Notes: generated by a model from the letters alone, not told the origin. Shown: positions 9,581-22,575, counted from the stretch's first letter. The stretch is DNA of 64,000 bases from an uncultured SAR86 cluster bacterium (GCA_902517565.1 CABYCU010000001.1:248001-312000); one strand, 5' to 3'. Numbers and translations are program-made.

Positions 9581-9609
9581 TTGGAGACTCAGAGCAGGGT
9601 CTTTATAAT
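9581..9609 (+). promoter_or_regulatory. Sigma70-type promoter of the ATP synthase operon
   Basis: TTGGAG at 9581-9586 and a perfect TATAAT at 9604-9609 are spaced by 17 bases and lie just upstream of the atpB ATG at 9625. This suggests the atp operon is transcribed independently of the parAB-hydrolase block, with a short leader. Confidence 0.7.
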
Positions 9610-9624
9610 CACGCCCGAAAATAA

Positions 9625-10542
<918 letters not shown>

Positions 10543-10563
10543 TTTTTATCTAAGGAGAATAAA

Positions 10564-10794
10564 ATGGAAGAAGCAGAAGCTATAAGAAGGGTCGCAGGAG
10601 CCCTACTGACAGGAGGAGGCGCTATTGGCGTTGGCATCGGTGTTGGTTTAATTACTGCAAAATATCTAGAAGGGATTGCGAGACAGCCTGAACTTCAGCC
10701 CTACTTGTTTACACAATTACTTATCGGTATGGGCTTAGTTGATGCGATACCCATCGTTTCTTTGGCTATCGGTTTATTATTCTTATTCACATAA
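10564..10794 (+). CDS. atpE: F-type ATP synthase subunit c
   Basis: The 76-residue hairpin protein has two hydrophobic helices with a glycine-rich first helix (GGGAIGVGIGVGLI), the polar loop ARQPELQP, and the second helix with the proton-carrying Asp60 in MGLVDAIPI. The residues around Asp60 fit the proton-type rather than the sodium-type ring. A strong ribosome-binding site, AAGGAG, lies before the ATG as expected for the most abundant F0 subunit. Confidence 0.97.
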   Translation: MEEAEAIRRVAGALLTGGGAIGVGIGVGLITAKYLEGIARQPELQPYLFTQLLIGMGLVDAIPIVSLAIGLLFLFT

Positions 10795-10814
10795 AATAAG
10801 AACGGAGTCTTTGA

Positions 10815-11285
10815 ATGAATTTTAACGCTACATTATTCGGCCAGCTCCTGGCCTTTATGTTTTTTGTATGGTTCACCATGCAATACGTATGGCCATATAT
10901 ATTAGAAGCCCTTGAAGAGAGAGAAAAAGAAATCTCGGATGGACTTGAAGCGGCCAGCAGAGGTAAAAGAGAGTTAGACGAGGCTCATCAGAAGAAAGCT
11001 GAGATTCTCGAAGAGGCCAAGAAAGAAGCTGCAGACCTTGTAAATCAAGCCAATGCTAGAGCTAATCAGTTGGTTGAGGATGCTAAGTCGAGCGCTAACG
11101 AGGAAGCTGAGAGAATCAAAGTTTCTGCACAAAGTGATTTAGAGCAGGCTGCTAAAAGAACAAAAGAAGAGCTTAGATCGGAAGTTGCGGCACTGGCTGT
11201 GTCTGGAGCAGAAAAAATCCTTGGTTCAGAGATTGACCAAGAAAAAAACTCTCAACTTATTGATCAAATCGCACAGGAGTTATAG
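10815..11285 (+). CDS. atpF: F-type ATP synthase subunit b
   Basis: The 156-residue protein has one N-terminal membrane helix (about residues 5-27, with [14 protein letters not shown]) and then a long charged helical stalk rich in Ala, Glu and Lys, the peripheral stator dimer of F0F1. Length matches the E. coli subunit (156). It ends two bases before atpH. Confidence 0.96.
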   Translation: MNFNATLFGQLLAFMFFVWFTMQYVWPYILEALEEREKEISDGLEAASRGKRELDEAHQKKAEILEEAKKEAADLVNQANARANQLVEDAKSSANEEAERIKVSAQSDLEQAAKRTKEELRSEVAALAVSGAEKILGSEIDQEKNSQLIDQIAQEL

Positions 11286-11287
11286 CT

Positions 11288-11800
11288 TTGAATCTTGAAA
11301 CAGTTGCAAGACCCTACGCACAAGCGATCTACGATCATTCGGAAGGGTGGGAAGCTGACCTTAGTCAGCTCGAGCTGGCTCTAGAAACAACTGAAGTCCA
11401 GTTGTTGATAGATTCCCCTAAACTTGCCTACAAAGAAAAAACAGAAGTCTTTCTATCATTATTTGAGGGCGAAATAGAAAGTAAGACAGCAAACTTTGTT
11501 AAGGTTTTGGGAGAGTCAAAAAGAATATCCTTGATCCCTCAAATATCCAAAGAATACAGAAAGCTATTAGCCGGCACTACAGGGTCCAGTGAAGTAATTA
11601 TTACCTCGGCATTTCTTTTGTCAGATGAACAACTCGACAAAGTTACAGACTCTCTCAAAGAAAGATACGGAGACTTGCTTACAGTTGAGCAGGTAATCGA
11701 TAAGAGTTTAATAGGTGGTTTTTCTATCAGATGCGGTGACGAAGTTACAGACTACAGCATCAAAGGAAAGCTTGAGAAATTAAGAAATCAAATTAAATAA
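11288..11800 (+). CDS. atpH: F-type ATP synthase subunit delta
   Basis: The 170-residue protein (family about 177) starts [16 protein letters not shown], the usual delta N-terminus, and ends with the [21 protein letters not shown] segment typical of the OSCP/delta family. It links the b stalk to the top of F1. The start codon is TTG, two bases after the atpF stop. Confidence 0.94.
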   Translation: MNLETVARPYAQAIYDHSEGWEADLSQLELALETTEVQLLIDSPKLAYKEKTEVFLSLFEGEIESKTANFVKVLGESKRISLIPQISKEYRKLLAGTTGSSEVIITSAFLLSDEQLDKVTDSLKERYGDLLTVEQVIDKSLIGGFSIRCGDEVTDYSIKGKLEKLRNQIK

Positions 11801-11804
11801 AAAA

Positions 11805-13349
11805 ATGGAAGAATTAAACCCATCCGAAATAAGTCAAGTTATCAAACAAAAGATTGATGCTCTTGATACAGCCTCCACCCCCAGCAACGAAGGAACAATA
11901 GTTTTCTTGGCAGACGGTATCGCAAGAATTCATGGTCTTGGTGAAGTCATGAATGGTGAGCTTATAGAATTTTCACACGGCGTTATGGGTATGGCCCTTA
12001 ACCTTGAAGTAGATTCTGTAGGAGCCGTTATCTTAGGAGATTACAAGCTATTAGCAGAAGGCGGCTCGGCGAAATGTACCGGCAGAATTCTTGAAGTCCC
12101 AGTTGGCGAAGCACTCATGGGCAGAGTTGTTGATGCTCTTGGTACACCAATCGATGGAAAGGGCGAAGTTCAGACAGACTTAACGGCACCGGTTGAGAAA
12201 GTTGCCCCTGGAGTTATCTCTAGAAAGTCGGTAGACCAACCAGTTCAGTTGGGGATAAAGGCTGTAGATAGTATGGTTCCCATCGGTAGAGGTCAGCGCG
12301 AGTTGATCATCGGAGACAGGCAAACAGGCAAGACTGCGATCGCTATTGACGCGATTATTAATCAAAAAGATACGGGTGTTAAGTGTATTTATGTGGCAAT
12401 TGGACAGAAACAATCTTCAATAGCCCAAGTTGTTAGAACACTTGAGCAATATGGTGCAATGGAAAACACCATTGTTGTCGCTGCAGGTGCGGCCGATCCA
12501 GCACCGATGCAGTATATTGCACCTTTTGCGGCTTGTTCAATGGGAGAATATTTTAGAGACAAGGGCGAGGACGCGTTAATTATTTATGATGACCTTTCAA
12601 AACAGGCAGTAGCTTACAGGCAAATGTCCTTACTTCTTAGAAGGCCTCCAGGAAGAGAAGCCTATCCAGGTGACGTTTTTTATCTTCACTCAAGACTTCT
12701 TGAGAGAGCAGCACGGGTTAATGAAGAATATGTAGAAAAGCAAACTAATGGTGAAGTTAAAGGAAAGACAGGATCACTAACTGCATTGCCAATTATCGAA
12801 ACTCAGGCAGGCGACGTATCTGCTTTTGTACCTACAAACGTTATCTCCATAACAGATGGTCAGATTTTCCTTGAGTCATCTTTATTTAGCTCTGGATTGA
12901 AACCTGCAATGGACCCAGGAATCTCAGTTTCTAGGGTTGGTGGTGCCGCTCAGGTACCAATAATCAAAAAACTTGGTGGCGGTATTAAGACTGCACTAGC
13001 TCAATACAGAGAGTTAGAAGCATTTGCTCAGTTTGCATCAGACCTTGATGAGGCATCCAAGGAGCAACTTGAACACGGCGTTAGAGTGACCGAACTTACC
13101 AAACAAGATCAGTTTTCTCCAATGTCGGTCGCTGAGATGGGCTTAATGTTATTCACGGCCAATGAAGGCTACCTCATGAAAGTTGAAGTAGACAAGATAA
13201 GAGACTTTGAAAAAAGTCTTATCGCTTATATGAATTCAGAATACAAAGACTTGATGGATAAAGTATCTGCAACTGGTGAGTATGGCGATGATATACAAAC
13301 CGCATTTAAGGAAGCCTTAGATAAGTTCATGGAAACCCAAACTTGGTAG
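11805..13349 (+). CDS. atpA: F-type ATP synthase subunit alpha
   Basis: The 514-residue non-catalytic nucleotide-binding subunit of F1. Walker A is GDRQTGKT at residues 170-177, and the [13 protein letters not shown] motif near residue 370 is diagnostic for the alpha/beta family. Length matches E. coli (513). It is tightly packed between atpH and atpG. Confidence 0.98.
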   Translation: MEELNPSEISQVIKQKIDALDTASTPSNEGTIVFLADGIARIHGLGEVMNGELIEFSHGVMGMALNLEVDSVGAVILGDYKLLAEGGSAKCTGRILEVPVGEALMGRVVDALGTPIDGKGEVQTDLTAPVEKVAPGVISRKSVDQPVQLGIKAVDSMVPIGRGQRELIIGDRQTGKTAIAIDAIINQKDTGVKCIYVAIGQKQSSIAQVVRTLEQYGAMENTIVVAAGAADPAPMQYIAPFAACSMGEYFRDKGEDALIIYDDLSKQAVAYRQMSLLLRRPPGREAYPGDVFYLHSRLLERAARVNEEYVEKQTNGEVKGKTGSLTALPIIETQAGDVSAFVPTNVISITDGQIFLESSLFSSGLKPAMDPGISVSRVGGAAQVPIIKKLGGGIKTALAQYRELEAFAQFASDLDEASKEQLEHGVRVTELTKQDQFSPMSVAEMGLMLFTANEGYLMKVEVDKIRDFEKSLIAYMNSEYKDLMDKVSATGEYGDDIQTAFKEALDKFMETQTW

Positions 13350-13355
13350 GACCAC

Positions 13356-15634
<2,279 letters not shown>

Positions 15635-15637
15635 CCT

Positions 15638-16051
15638 ATGTCTACTATCCAGTGCAATATAGTTAGTCCAGAAGGAGAACTTTTTTCTGGACCTGTAGAG
15701 CTATTGAGTGCTGAAGGTGGTGCAGGTGAAATTGCCATTACTCCGAGGCACGCTCCTCTTCTTACAAATTTAAAGCCCGGGCCGGTTAAGCTTGTTTTAG
15801 AGGGCGGCGAAGAAGAAATATTTTTTGCTTCAGGCGGCTTTCTTGAAGTTCAGCCAGGAGAGGTAACACTTTTAACGGATGTGGCCGAAAGAGCAGATGA
15901 TATTGACTCTGCTGCAGCCGAAAGAGCAAAAGAATTAGCAGAGAGAGAACTAGAAGATCAAAAATCAGAAATGGATTATTCCTTGGCAACAGCACAACTA
16001 GCTGAAGCCGCCGCAAGACTAAAAGCCTTGCAGAAACTGCGCAAGAAGTAG
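15638..16051 (+). CDS. atpC: F-type ATP synthase subunit epsilon
   Basis: The 137-residue protein (family about 139) starts TIQCNIVSPEGELFSGPVE and contains GEIAITPRHAPLLTNLKPG, the epsilon beta-sandwich signature, followed by a two-helix C-terminal region rich in Ala and Glu that can inhibit ATPase activity. It ends the atp operon and is followed by a 43-base gap before glmU. Confidence 0.96.
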   Translation: MSTIQCNIVSPEGELFSGPVELLSAEGGAGEIAITPRHAPLLTNLKPGPVKLVLEGGEEEIFFASGGFLEVQPGEVTLLTDVAERADDIDSAAAERAKELAERELEDQKSEMDYSLATAQLAEAAARLKALQKLRKK

Positions 16052-16094
16052 TTAAATAAGGAAAACCACTTGGGGCGAATGCGCCATTGTTCCA

Positions 16095-17441
16095 ATGAAT
16101 ATAGATTTTATAATTTTAGCTGCCGGAAAAGGTACAAGAATGGGAGGAAATTCTCCTAAGGTTCTGGCCAGTCTCGCTGGCAGGCCAATGATCCAGCATC
16201 TTATTCAAACAGTTGATTCCTTTCCAAGATCAAAAACCTCTGTAATTGTCGGCTACAAATCTAAAGAGGTTGAACAAAGTATTATTTCTACAAAAAAAAT
16301 AAGCTTTATAAGTCAGAAGAACCAACTTGGGACCGCACACGCTGTAAAGCAGACTCTACCTTCTCTAAAAAAGAACTCCATTAGTGTCGTTCTCTATGGA
16401 GATGCGCCCCTCGTAAAAAAGAATACTTTAAATAAACTTATTAATTCCGCCGCTAAAGGAAAATTATCATTATTAACTTTCATAAAAGAAGATCCAATGG
16501 GATATGGAAGAATTATACGAGGCCCAAGGAACAGCGTTCAAAAAATCGTAGAACACAAAGATGCTTCAAGCTCGGAAAAAGAAATAAGCGAAGTCAATTC
16601 CGGAATACTGGCTATTAAGACTGACCTTTTACAAAAGTTTATTCCTAGCATCAAGAATAATAACGCAGCTAAAGAATATTACCTGACTGATTTAGTTGAG
16701 ATAGCAAATAAGAACTCGGTAGGTGTGGTGGCAACCGTTTGTGATTCCCATGAAGTTGGCGGCGCCAATAATAAGAAGGAGTTGCATGACCTGGAAAGGC
16801 AGTGTCAAAGAAGACTGGGAGAAGACTTGCTACGTAAAGGTATATCTGTTGCGGATACATCAAGAATTGATATCAGAGGAGAAACCAAGATAGGTGAAAA
16901 TTCATTCATTGATATTAATAATGTTTTTGAAGGCAGTAATGTTTTAGGAAAAAATGTTCAAGTAGGTCCTAATTGTTACATTGCCAATTCAACGATCAAA
17001 GACAATACCATCATCTATGCCAACACAGTCATAGAAGACTGCGTGGTTGGAAAAAACTGTAAGCTCGGACCTTTTGCAAGAATCAGGGGAGGCACTGAGT
17101 TAAACGAGGGTGCCGAGCTTGGCAATTTTGTAGAAGCCAACAGGAGCAATGTAGGAAAGAGCTCTAAGGCAAAACATTTAACATACCTAGGAGATGCTCA
17201 GTTGGGATCTAAAGTTAACGTAGGTGCTGGCACTATAACCTGTAATTACGATGGCAAGAATAAACATAAAACTACTATCAAAGATGGATCTTTTATAGGC
17301 TCCAATAGCTCTTTAGTCGCCCCTTTAACTTTGGGGGAGGGATCCTATACGGGCGCTGGTTCAGTAATTACAAAAGATGTACCCAAAGGTAAATTAGCTG
17401 TTGGCAGGGGAAAGCAGGTAAACTTGGATAGAAAGAAATAA
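16095..17441 (+). CDS. glmU: Bifunctional GlmU: GlcNAc-1-P uridyltransferase / GlcN-1-P acetyltransferase
   Basis: The 448-residue enzyme (E. coli 456) makes UDP-GlcNAc for peptidoglycan and lipopolysaccharide. The N-terminal pyrophosphorylase domain has LAAGKGTRMGGNSPKVL near residue 7, and the C-terminal left-handed beta-helix has hexapeptide repeats and the GAGTITCNYDGKNKHKT motif near residue 375. It sits after atpC and two bases before glmS, as in many gammaproteobacteria. Confidence 0.97.
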   Translation: MNIDFIILAAGKGTRMGGNSPKVLASLAGRPMIQHLIQTVDSFPRSKTSVIVGYKSKEVEQSIISTKKISFISQKNQLGTAHAVKQTLPSLKKNSISVVLYGDAPLVKKNTLNKLINSAAKGKLSLLTFIKEDPMGYGRIIRGPRNSVQKIVEHKDASSSEKEISEVNSGILAIKTDLLQKFIPSIKNNNAAKEYYLTDLVEIANKNSVGVVATVCDSHEVGGANNKKELHDLERQCQRRLGEDLLRKGISVADTSRIDIRGETKIGENSFIDINNVFEGSNVLGKNVQVGPNCYIANSTIKDNTIIYANTVIEDCVVGKNCKLGPFARIRGGTELNEGAELGNFVEANRSNVGKSSKAKHLTYLGDAQLGSKVNVGAGTITCNYDGKNKHKTTIKDGSFIGSNSSLVAPLTLGEGSYTGAGSVITKDVPKGKLAVGRGKQVNLDRKK

Positions 17442-17443
17442 TT

Positions 17444-19279
17444 ATGTGTGGAATTATTGGTGTTGCGTCTAGTAAACCTTCGGTAGACAAATTGCTGATA
17501 GGGCTATTACGCCAAGAATATAGAGGTTACGATTCAGCTGGACTAGCTATTTTCGACGAGGCTGAACAAATTCAGGTTTTTAAGAGCACGGGTAAGGTCG
17601 CCGAGCTCCAAAACTCGATTGATAACAACCCTGTCAATGGAAATACCGGCATAGCTCATACCAGATGGGCAACTCACGGCTTACCAACAGAAGCCAATGC
17701 TCACCCCCATCACTCAAATAATGAAGTCTTTGTCATACATAACGGCATAATAGAGAACCATCAAGAAATAAGAACCACCCTTAAAGCTCTTGGATATACA
17801 TTCGAGTCTGAAACCGATACTGAGGTTATAGCTCATTTGATACATGCAAAAATGTCAGAGAATGATTTATCTTTGATGGAGGCACTAAAGATGGCGGTTA
17901 AGGACCTAAGAGGCGCTTACGCAATAGGCGCTGTTTGTGAAGCAGAGCCTGGTATGTTGGCCGCTGCAAGAAAAGGAAGTCCATTAGTGGTCGGTATCGG
18001 ACACGGAGAAAATTTTATTGCCTCTGATCAACTGGCCCTGGCTGATTTTGCAGAAAACTTTGTATTTCTAGAGGAGGGCGATCTTGCTGAAATTACATCA
18101 ACTTACATAAAATACTGGAACCTAAATGATGACGAAGTAGAAAGACCGGTCGTTGTGGCAAAGTCTTTAGGCGAAACAGTAGACAAGGGTGAATATAGAC
18201 ATTTCATGCTCAAAGAAATAAATGAGCAACCAGCTAAAATAAAAGGGCTTTTAGATGGCCAATTAACAGAATCAGGTGTTCAAGAAGAAATTTTCGGACC
18301 TAATGCACCTGAAATCTTTAAAAATGTTCAGGCAGTTCAAATTGTTGCATGTGGAACCAGTTTCCACGCAGGCACCGTGGCTAAGTATTGGCTTGAAGGC
18401 CTTGCTGGTTTGCCTTGTAGTGTTGAGGTTGCAAGTGAGTTTAGGTATAGAAATAAGGTTGTGGCACCGAATACTTTATTTATAACTATATCTCAGTCTG
18501 GAGAAACGGCTGACACTCTGGCCTGTTTGAGTGCTGCAAAAGATGCAGGCTATCTATCACGCTTAGGTATTTGCAATGTGCCTTCTAGCTCTTTGGCGCG
18601 TGAATCTGATTTAGTTTTCTTGACTAAAGCCGGACCAGAGATAGGTGTAGCGTCCACAAAAGCCTTTACAACTCAACTGGTAGGCTTGTTGATGTTGACT
18701 CTTATTCTGGGAAGATACCATGGCCTTTCATCTGCGGCTGAGAATACTATTAACAATTCGCTAAGGGCTTTGCCTGAATCCTTAGATGCCGTTATGTCGC
18801 TAGAAGATCAGATTATAGAGATGGCTGAGGACTTTGATTCTAAAGAACATGCTTTGTTTCTAGGAAGAGGAATTCATTACCCTGTTGCGATGGAAGGGGC
18901 CTTAAAGCTTAAAGAAATTTCTTACATTCATGCAGAAGCTTATCCAGCAGGGGAGCTGAAACATGGCCCACTCGCTCTTGTTGACTCGGAGATGCCTGTT
19001 GTAGCTGTTGCACCAAACGATGATTTATTAGAAAAACTTCAATCTAACTTGGAGGAAGTGCGAGCGAGAGGCGGTAAGCTGTATGTCTTTGGACATTCCG
19101 AAGCTCATCATAACGATGAGTCAATAACTAAGTTTATAGAGCTGCCTGAGATTCCTGAACTTATTGCACCTCTGATTTATTCTATACCGTTGCAGTTACT
19201 TGCATATCATGTCGCTATTCTAAAGGGCACTGATATTGACCAGCCAAGAAACTTGGCCAAGTCCGTCACCGTTGAATAA
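17444..19279 (+). CDS. glmS: Glutamine-fructose-6-phosphate aminotransferase (isomerizing)
   Basis: The 611-residue enzyme (E. coli 609) starts MCGIIGVAS, placing the glutaminase nucleophile Cys at position 2, with the GIAHTRWATHG motif following. Two SIS domains make up the C-terminal half (CGTSFHAG, SQSGETADTL), and it ends LAKSVTVE as usual. It supplies glucosamine-6-P upstream of GlmU. No glmS ribozyme is visible. The next gene, a restriction-type nuclease, begins only three bases later. Confidence 0.98.
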   Translation: MCGIIGVASSKPSVDKLLIGLLRQEYRGYDSAGLAIFDEAEQIQVFKSTGKVAELQNSIDNNPVNGNTGIAHTRWATHGLPTEANAHPHHSNNEVFVIHNGIIENHQEIRTTLKALGYTFESETDTEVIAHLIHAKMSENDLSLMEALKMAVKDLRGAYAIGAVCEAEPGMLAAARKGSPLVVGIGHGENFIASDQLALADFAENFVFLEEGDLAEITSTYIKYWNLNDDEVERPVVVAKSLGETVDKGEYRHFMLKEINEQPAKIKGLLDGQLTESGVQEEIFGPNAPEIFKNVQAVQIVACGTSFHAGTVAKYWLEGLAGLPCSVEVASEFRYRNKVVAPNTLFITISQSGETADTLACLSAAKDAGYLSRLGICNVPSSSLARESDLVFLTKAGPEIGVASTKAFTTQLVGLLMLTLILGRYHGLSSAAENTINNSLRALPESLDAVMSLEDQIIEMAEDFDSKEHALFLGRGIHYPVAMEGALKLKEISYIHAEAYPAGELKHGPLALVDSEMPVVAVAPNDDLLEKLQSNLEEVRARGGKLYVFGHSEAHHNDESITKFIELPEIPELIAPLIYSIPLQLLAYHVAILKGTDIDQPRNLAKSVTVE

Positions 19280-19281
19280 AA

Positions 19282-20190
19282 ATGGATATTAGTTTTTTAG
19301 ATAAATTCCTTCAGCAAACAAAAACCACAAACTTAAAAACAAAAGATCTTTATCCGGATTTAATAAATGACCTAGATGTCAAAGTGTCTTTTGGCATGGG
19401 AACACCTACACATGTTCCTTGGATATCTACTCTTGGACCGGGAATGTCTACCAGCAACGGTTATTACCCAGTTTATCTTTACTATAAAAAAGAAAATATC
19501 TTAATTCTTGCATACGGAATTAGTGAAACAGTAGATTATGAAGAACCTTGGACAAGAGAGATTGTAGACTCTAATCAAAAAATAAAAGATTTTTTGGATA
19601 AACCATTCAGGTATGGTGAATCTTATGTGTTCCAAACATACGTTCCAGAAATAACAGAAACCGAGGTCAAATATTTCAGAAACGAAAGAGAGATCTCAAA
19701 AGAAGATATCGCAAAAGATCTAAAAGATATCACTGACAAATACAAAGAGTGTTTAGATATTGAGGTTAAAGATGAAGGTTCAGACCTAAGCAAAGGTTTG
19801 TTCTATATGGAAAGTCAACTAGAAGATTTCATTATTCAAAACTGGAATGAGAGCGAATTTGGAAAGAAGTACGATTTAATAATTAAAGACGGTGAATTGG
19901 AAAGTCAGCAATACAGAACCGATATTGGTCCAATTGATATTCTAGCAACTGATAAAAATACAGGTGAGTATGTTGTTATTGAACTCAAAAGAAACCAAAC
20001 GAGTGACCAGACAATAGGACAAATTGCACGGTACATGCAATGGGTGGAGGAAAATCTCAATAAGGGAGTTAAAGGAGTTATTGTTTGTGGCAAATGGGAC
20101 GAAAAACTAGACTATGCAAGAAAAAGAATGGGAGATGTAGAAGTTCTTCTTTATGAAGTGAATTTTAGTCTTAAAGAATATAAGAAATGA
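19282..20190 (+). CDS. McrB-N (DUF3578)-like domain fused to NucS/PD-(D/E)XK nuclease domain; putative type IV restriction enzyme
   Basis: The 302-residue protein has two parts. Residues about 1-130 resemble the MrcB/DUF3578 N-terminal domain of modification-dependent restriction systems (MGTPTHVPWIS, then GYYPVYLYYKKENILILAYG). Residues about 175-302 resemble the NucS-type nuclease core: an LEDFI helix, DIGPIDIL with Asp219, VVIELKR with Glu234 and Lys236, and QIARYMQWV. This Asp-Glu-x-Lys set fits a PD-(D/E)XK active site. The inferred role is cleavage of modified foreign DNA. It is a single-gene unit without visible methylase, directly behind glmS. No frame damage is seen. The assignment rests on recognition of motifs, not on a search. 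Confidence 0.7.
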   Translation: MDISFLDKFLQQTKTTNLKTKDLYPDLINDLDVKVSFGMGTPTHVPWISTLGPGMSTSNGYYPVYLYYKKENILILAYGISETVDYEEPWTREIVDSNQKIKDFLDKPFRYGESYVFQTYVPEITETEVKYFRNEREISKEDIAKDLKDITDKYKECLDIEVKDEGSDLSKGLFYMESQLEDFIIQNWNESEFGKKYDLIIKDGELESQQYRTDIGPIDILATDKNTGEYVVIELKRNQTSDQTIGQIARYMQWVEENLNKGVKGVIVCGKWDEKLDYARKRMGDVEVLLYEVNFSLKEYKK

Positions 20191-20249
20191 ATATTGGGTG
20201 GGGTAAGAACACTCCGTTACGGTAGAGTAATTTTGGATAATGGAGTTTT

Positions 20250-20435
20250 ATGATTGAGTTTTTGTTAACTTGTATTCTGGTTACCTTGGTTTTTATAGGT
20301 TTACAGATTGAAGATCTCACAAAAAAAGACTACCAAGTTAGATCAGATTTTTGGGGATTTTTGAAGTATATCATTGGTTTTTCATTACTTATTTTTGGGG
20401 TACTTAAGTTAGTAAATTGGATTTTATTTTCATGA
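20250..20435 (+). CDS. Small membrane protein of unknown function
   Basis: The 61-residue ORF encodes two hydrophobic segments (about residues 2-20 and 38-60) separated by a charged loop with DLTKKDYQVR. TGGAG lies a few bases before the ATG. I do not recognise a family. It stands alone between the nuclease and a MORN lipoprotein, and is preceded and followed by similar degenerate sequences (see findings). A real gene is plausible but unproven. Confidence 0.5.
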   Translation: MIEFLLTCILVTLVFIGLQIEDLTKKDYQVRSDFWGFLKYIIGFSLLIFGVLKLVNWILFS

Positions 20436-20513
20436 AAAAACCTCACTACCCAAAATCATTCGGTAACGGTGGAATAGTTTCCACATAGGGTTTTTACAAA
20501 GACCTGGAGAGAT

Positions 20514-21035
20514 ATGAAAAAAATAATTGCTCTTCTTTCACTGCTTCCCTTGTTATCTTGTTCTGCTCCAGAAGGAGTGGTAGAAAGTTTTTATGACAGT
20601 GGACAACTAGAAATGAAAACTACTTATATTGATGGTTATAAAAAATTTAAGGTTGAGACTTTTTCAAAAAATGGCAACTTAAAGGCAGTCGCAGATTGGA
20701 AAGACAATCAAATGAATGGTGATTATTTGGATTATCATGAAAACGGTAAGCTAAGAACAAAAACCACCATGATAGACAACAAGATGAATGGGAAAATTGA
20801 GACTTTTTATGAAAATGGGAAAATAGAATCTTCTGGAAATATCAAAGATGATGCTTATGAAGGTGAGGTTACTATATTTTCTGAGGATAAAAAATTGGAA
20901 TATGCATACACAACTGCAGTTTACAAGAAAGGCAAGGCAAACGGTTTGAACATCAGTTATAGACAGGATGGAACAGAGCACTCTAGAAGATGCTTTCTTA
21001 AAGACAAAGAGGTAAGGTTGGAACTATGCGATTAA
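20514..21035 (+). CDS. Lipoprotein with MORN-type (YwqK-like) repeats
   Basis: The 173-residue protein has a lipoprotein signal with a lipobox ending in Cys16 (LPLLSC). The rest is made of MORN-variant repeats of the form FYDSGQLEMKT, YHENGKLRTKT and FYENGKIESSG, spaced about 22-24 residues, followed by further weaker copies. Such repeats occur in YwqK-like proteins, some of which are annotated as antitoxins, but no toxin partner is visible here. It is probably an outer- or inner-membrane-anchored protein. Function unknown. Confidence 0.8.
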   Translation: MKKIIALLSLLPLLSCSAPEGVVESFYDSGQLEMKTTYIDGYKKFKVETFSKNGNLKAVADWKDNQMNGDYLDYHENGKLRTKTTMIDNKMNGKIETFYENGKIESSGNIKDDAYEGEVTIFSEDKKLEYAYTTAVYKKGKANGLNISYRQDGTEHSRRCFLKDKEVRLELCD

Positions 21036-21054
21036 GCTTTACCCTTCAAAATAG

Positions 21055-22575
21055 ATGAGCTGTTTAATTAAATATATCAAAAATTACATTACGTCTTTTA
21101 TGATGTTTAGCATTGTTTTTACTTCTCAGATCTATGCAGACGAATTTAAAGTTGGTTTTGCTGAGCTTCCAATTACTCCCAATCTAATTGATGCATGGGA
21201 AGATATAAACAACGATGCTCAATTTGATCCAGATATCGACAAGTGGACTGATGTAAACGGCAACAACCAATTCGATGCTGTGTGGATGGCTGGTTTTCAA
21301 AATAAACGAGCTGCCCAAAGAGTTAAAGATGACCTCATGGTGGTAACTGCGGTGATTGACGACGGCCAGACTCGGATAGGAATTATAAGCGCTGACACTA
21401 TTGGGCTAATGCGAAAATTTGTACTTAGTGTCCGTGAGGATGTTCCTGCAGAGTGGGGTCTAGATTACATCATGGTGCATGCAACACATAATCATGAGGG
21501 TCCAGATACTCAAGGTCTTTGGGGCCCAAGTTTTTTTAAAAGTGGTGTTGATGAAGTTTATATGGAGCAGCTTAAAAGAGATTTCATAAGCACATTAAAA
21601 ATGGCTATAGATAATTTGGAGCCTGCAGAAATGAGTTTGGCTTTAATTCCGACTAATCCCCTCACGCCTATCAAAGATAAACGTAAACCCATCGTTATAG
21701 ACGACGACATAAGAGCAATTTTGTTTAATCGCCCTGATGGCTCAATTATAGGCTCATTAATTAACTTTGGAATTCATGTCGAACTTGCATGGGATAAAAA
21801 TCTAGAATTAACTGCTGATGTTGCAGGCTACTTAAGAAGAGGTATCAGTGAAGGCATTAATTATAATGATCAGCTTATTAAAGCTGGCCTTGGTGGAACC
21901 ACTTTATGGCTTACAGGAAACATTGGAGGTTTGATGACATCAGGACCAACCGATTCAATTTATGATCCCGTTTTAAAAAAAATGCTCACTAAACCAAGTC
22001 ATGCTAAAGCACGTGCATATGGATATAGCTTAGCAAGCAGTGTCATAGAGGCTTTTCATGCAGGTAATTTTAAGCAGTCTCCAAAGCCATCCATAGCTGT
22101 CTACTCTGCAGAAATAGAATTAGGTATAGAAAATTTCATGCTCTCATTAGGCACTTTGCTTGGCGTGATTGATACCGATCCTAAATTTAGCGTGATGCCA
22201 CCATTTATACGTTATCTCAGTGAAGTGGCATTCATACAATTAGGAGATGCATCTATTACCGGCGTTCCTGGGGAACTCTATCCAGAAATTGCTGTTGGAG
22301 GCATAGAAAATCCTGTAGGCGCTGATTACGTCATAGTTCCACAAGAAGTTCCACATTTGCGAAGTCAATTTCCAGACAAACTAAATTTAATGGTGAATTT
22401 AGCAAATGATTCTATTGGTTACATCATTCCAAAAAGTGAATGGGATGAAGACGCTCCCTGGATCTACGGAGAGGATGAAGAAACTTATGGCGAGGTGGTA
22501 TCTTTGGGTCCAAATACCGGACCTATAATTCATGAAAATCTTGTTAAGCTCATAGAAGAATCAAAAAATAAATAA
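21055..22575 (+). CDS. Secreted neutral/alkaline ceramidase-like protein with calcium-loop-like insert
   Basis: The 506-residue protein has an N-terminal signal (about residues 1-29, ending IYADEF) and a body resembling the neutral/alkaline non-lysosomal ceramidase N-domain family (GFAELPITP, VHATHNHEGPD as a histidine-rich metal-binding stretch, GFGIHVELAW-type segment). Shortly after the N-terminus there are two acidic loops, DINNDAQFD and DVNGNNQFD, similar in spacing to EF-hand or dockerin calcium loops. A periplasmic or exported amide- or ester-cleaving hydrolase is inferred; the true substrate is unknown. The ATG at 21055 gives a 29-residue leader; in-frame Met17 or Met18 are alternatives. 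Confidence 0.75.
   Translation: MSCLIKYIKNYITSFMMFSIVFTSQIYADEFKVGFAELPITPNLIDAWEDINNDAQFDPDIDKWTDVNGNNQFDAVWMAGFQNKRAAQRVKDDLMVVTAVIDDGQTRIGIISADTIGLMRKFVLSVREDVPAEWGLDYIMVHATHNHEGPDTQGLWGPSFFKSGVDEVYMEQLKRDFISTLKMAIDNLEPAEMSLALIPTNPLTPIKDKRKPIVIDDDIRAILFNRPDGSIIGSLINFGIHVELAWDKNLELTADVAGYLRRGISEGINYNDQLIKAGLGGTTLWLTGNIGGLMTSGPTDSIYDPVLKKMLTKPSHAKARAYGYSLASSVIEAFHAGNFKQSPKPSIAVYSAEIELGIENFMLSLGTLLGVIDTDPKFSVMPPFIRYLSEVAFIQLGDASITGVPGELYPEIAVGGIENPVGADYVIVPQEVPHLRSQFPDKLNLMVNLANDSIGYIIPKSEWDEDAPWIYGEDEETYGEVVSLGPNTGPIIHENLVKLIEESKNK

Noticed and set aside
16052-16094. Hairpin GGCG-AATG-CGCC between atpC and glmU as terminator
   Set aside because: Stem is only four base pairs and no T-run follows, so it is not supported as a terminator.
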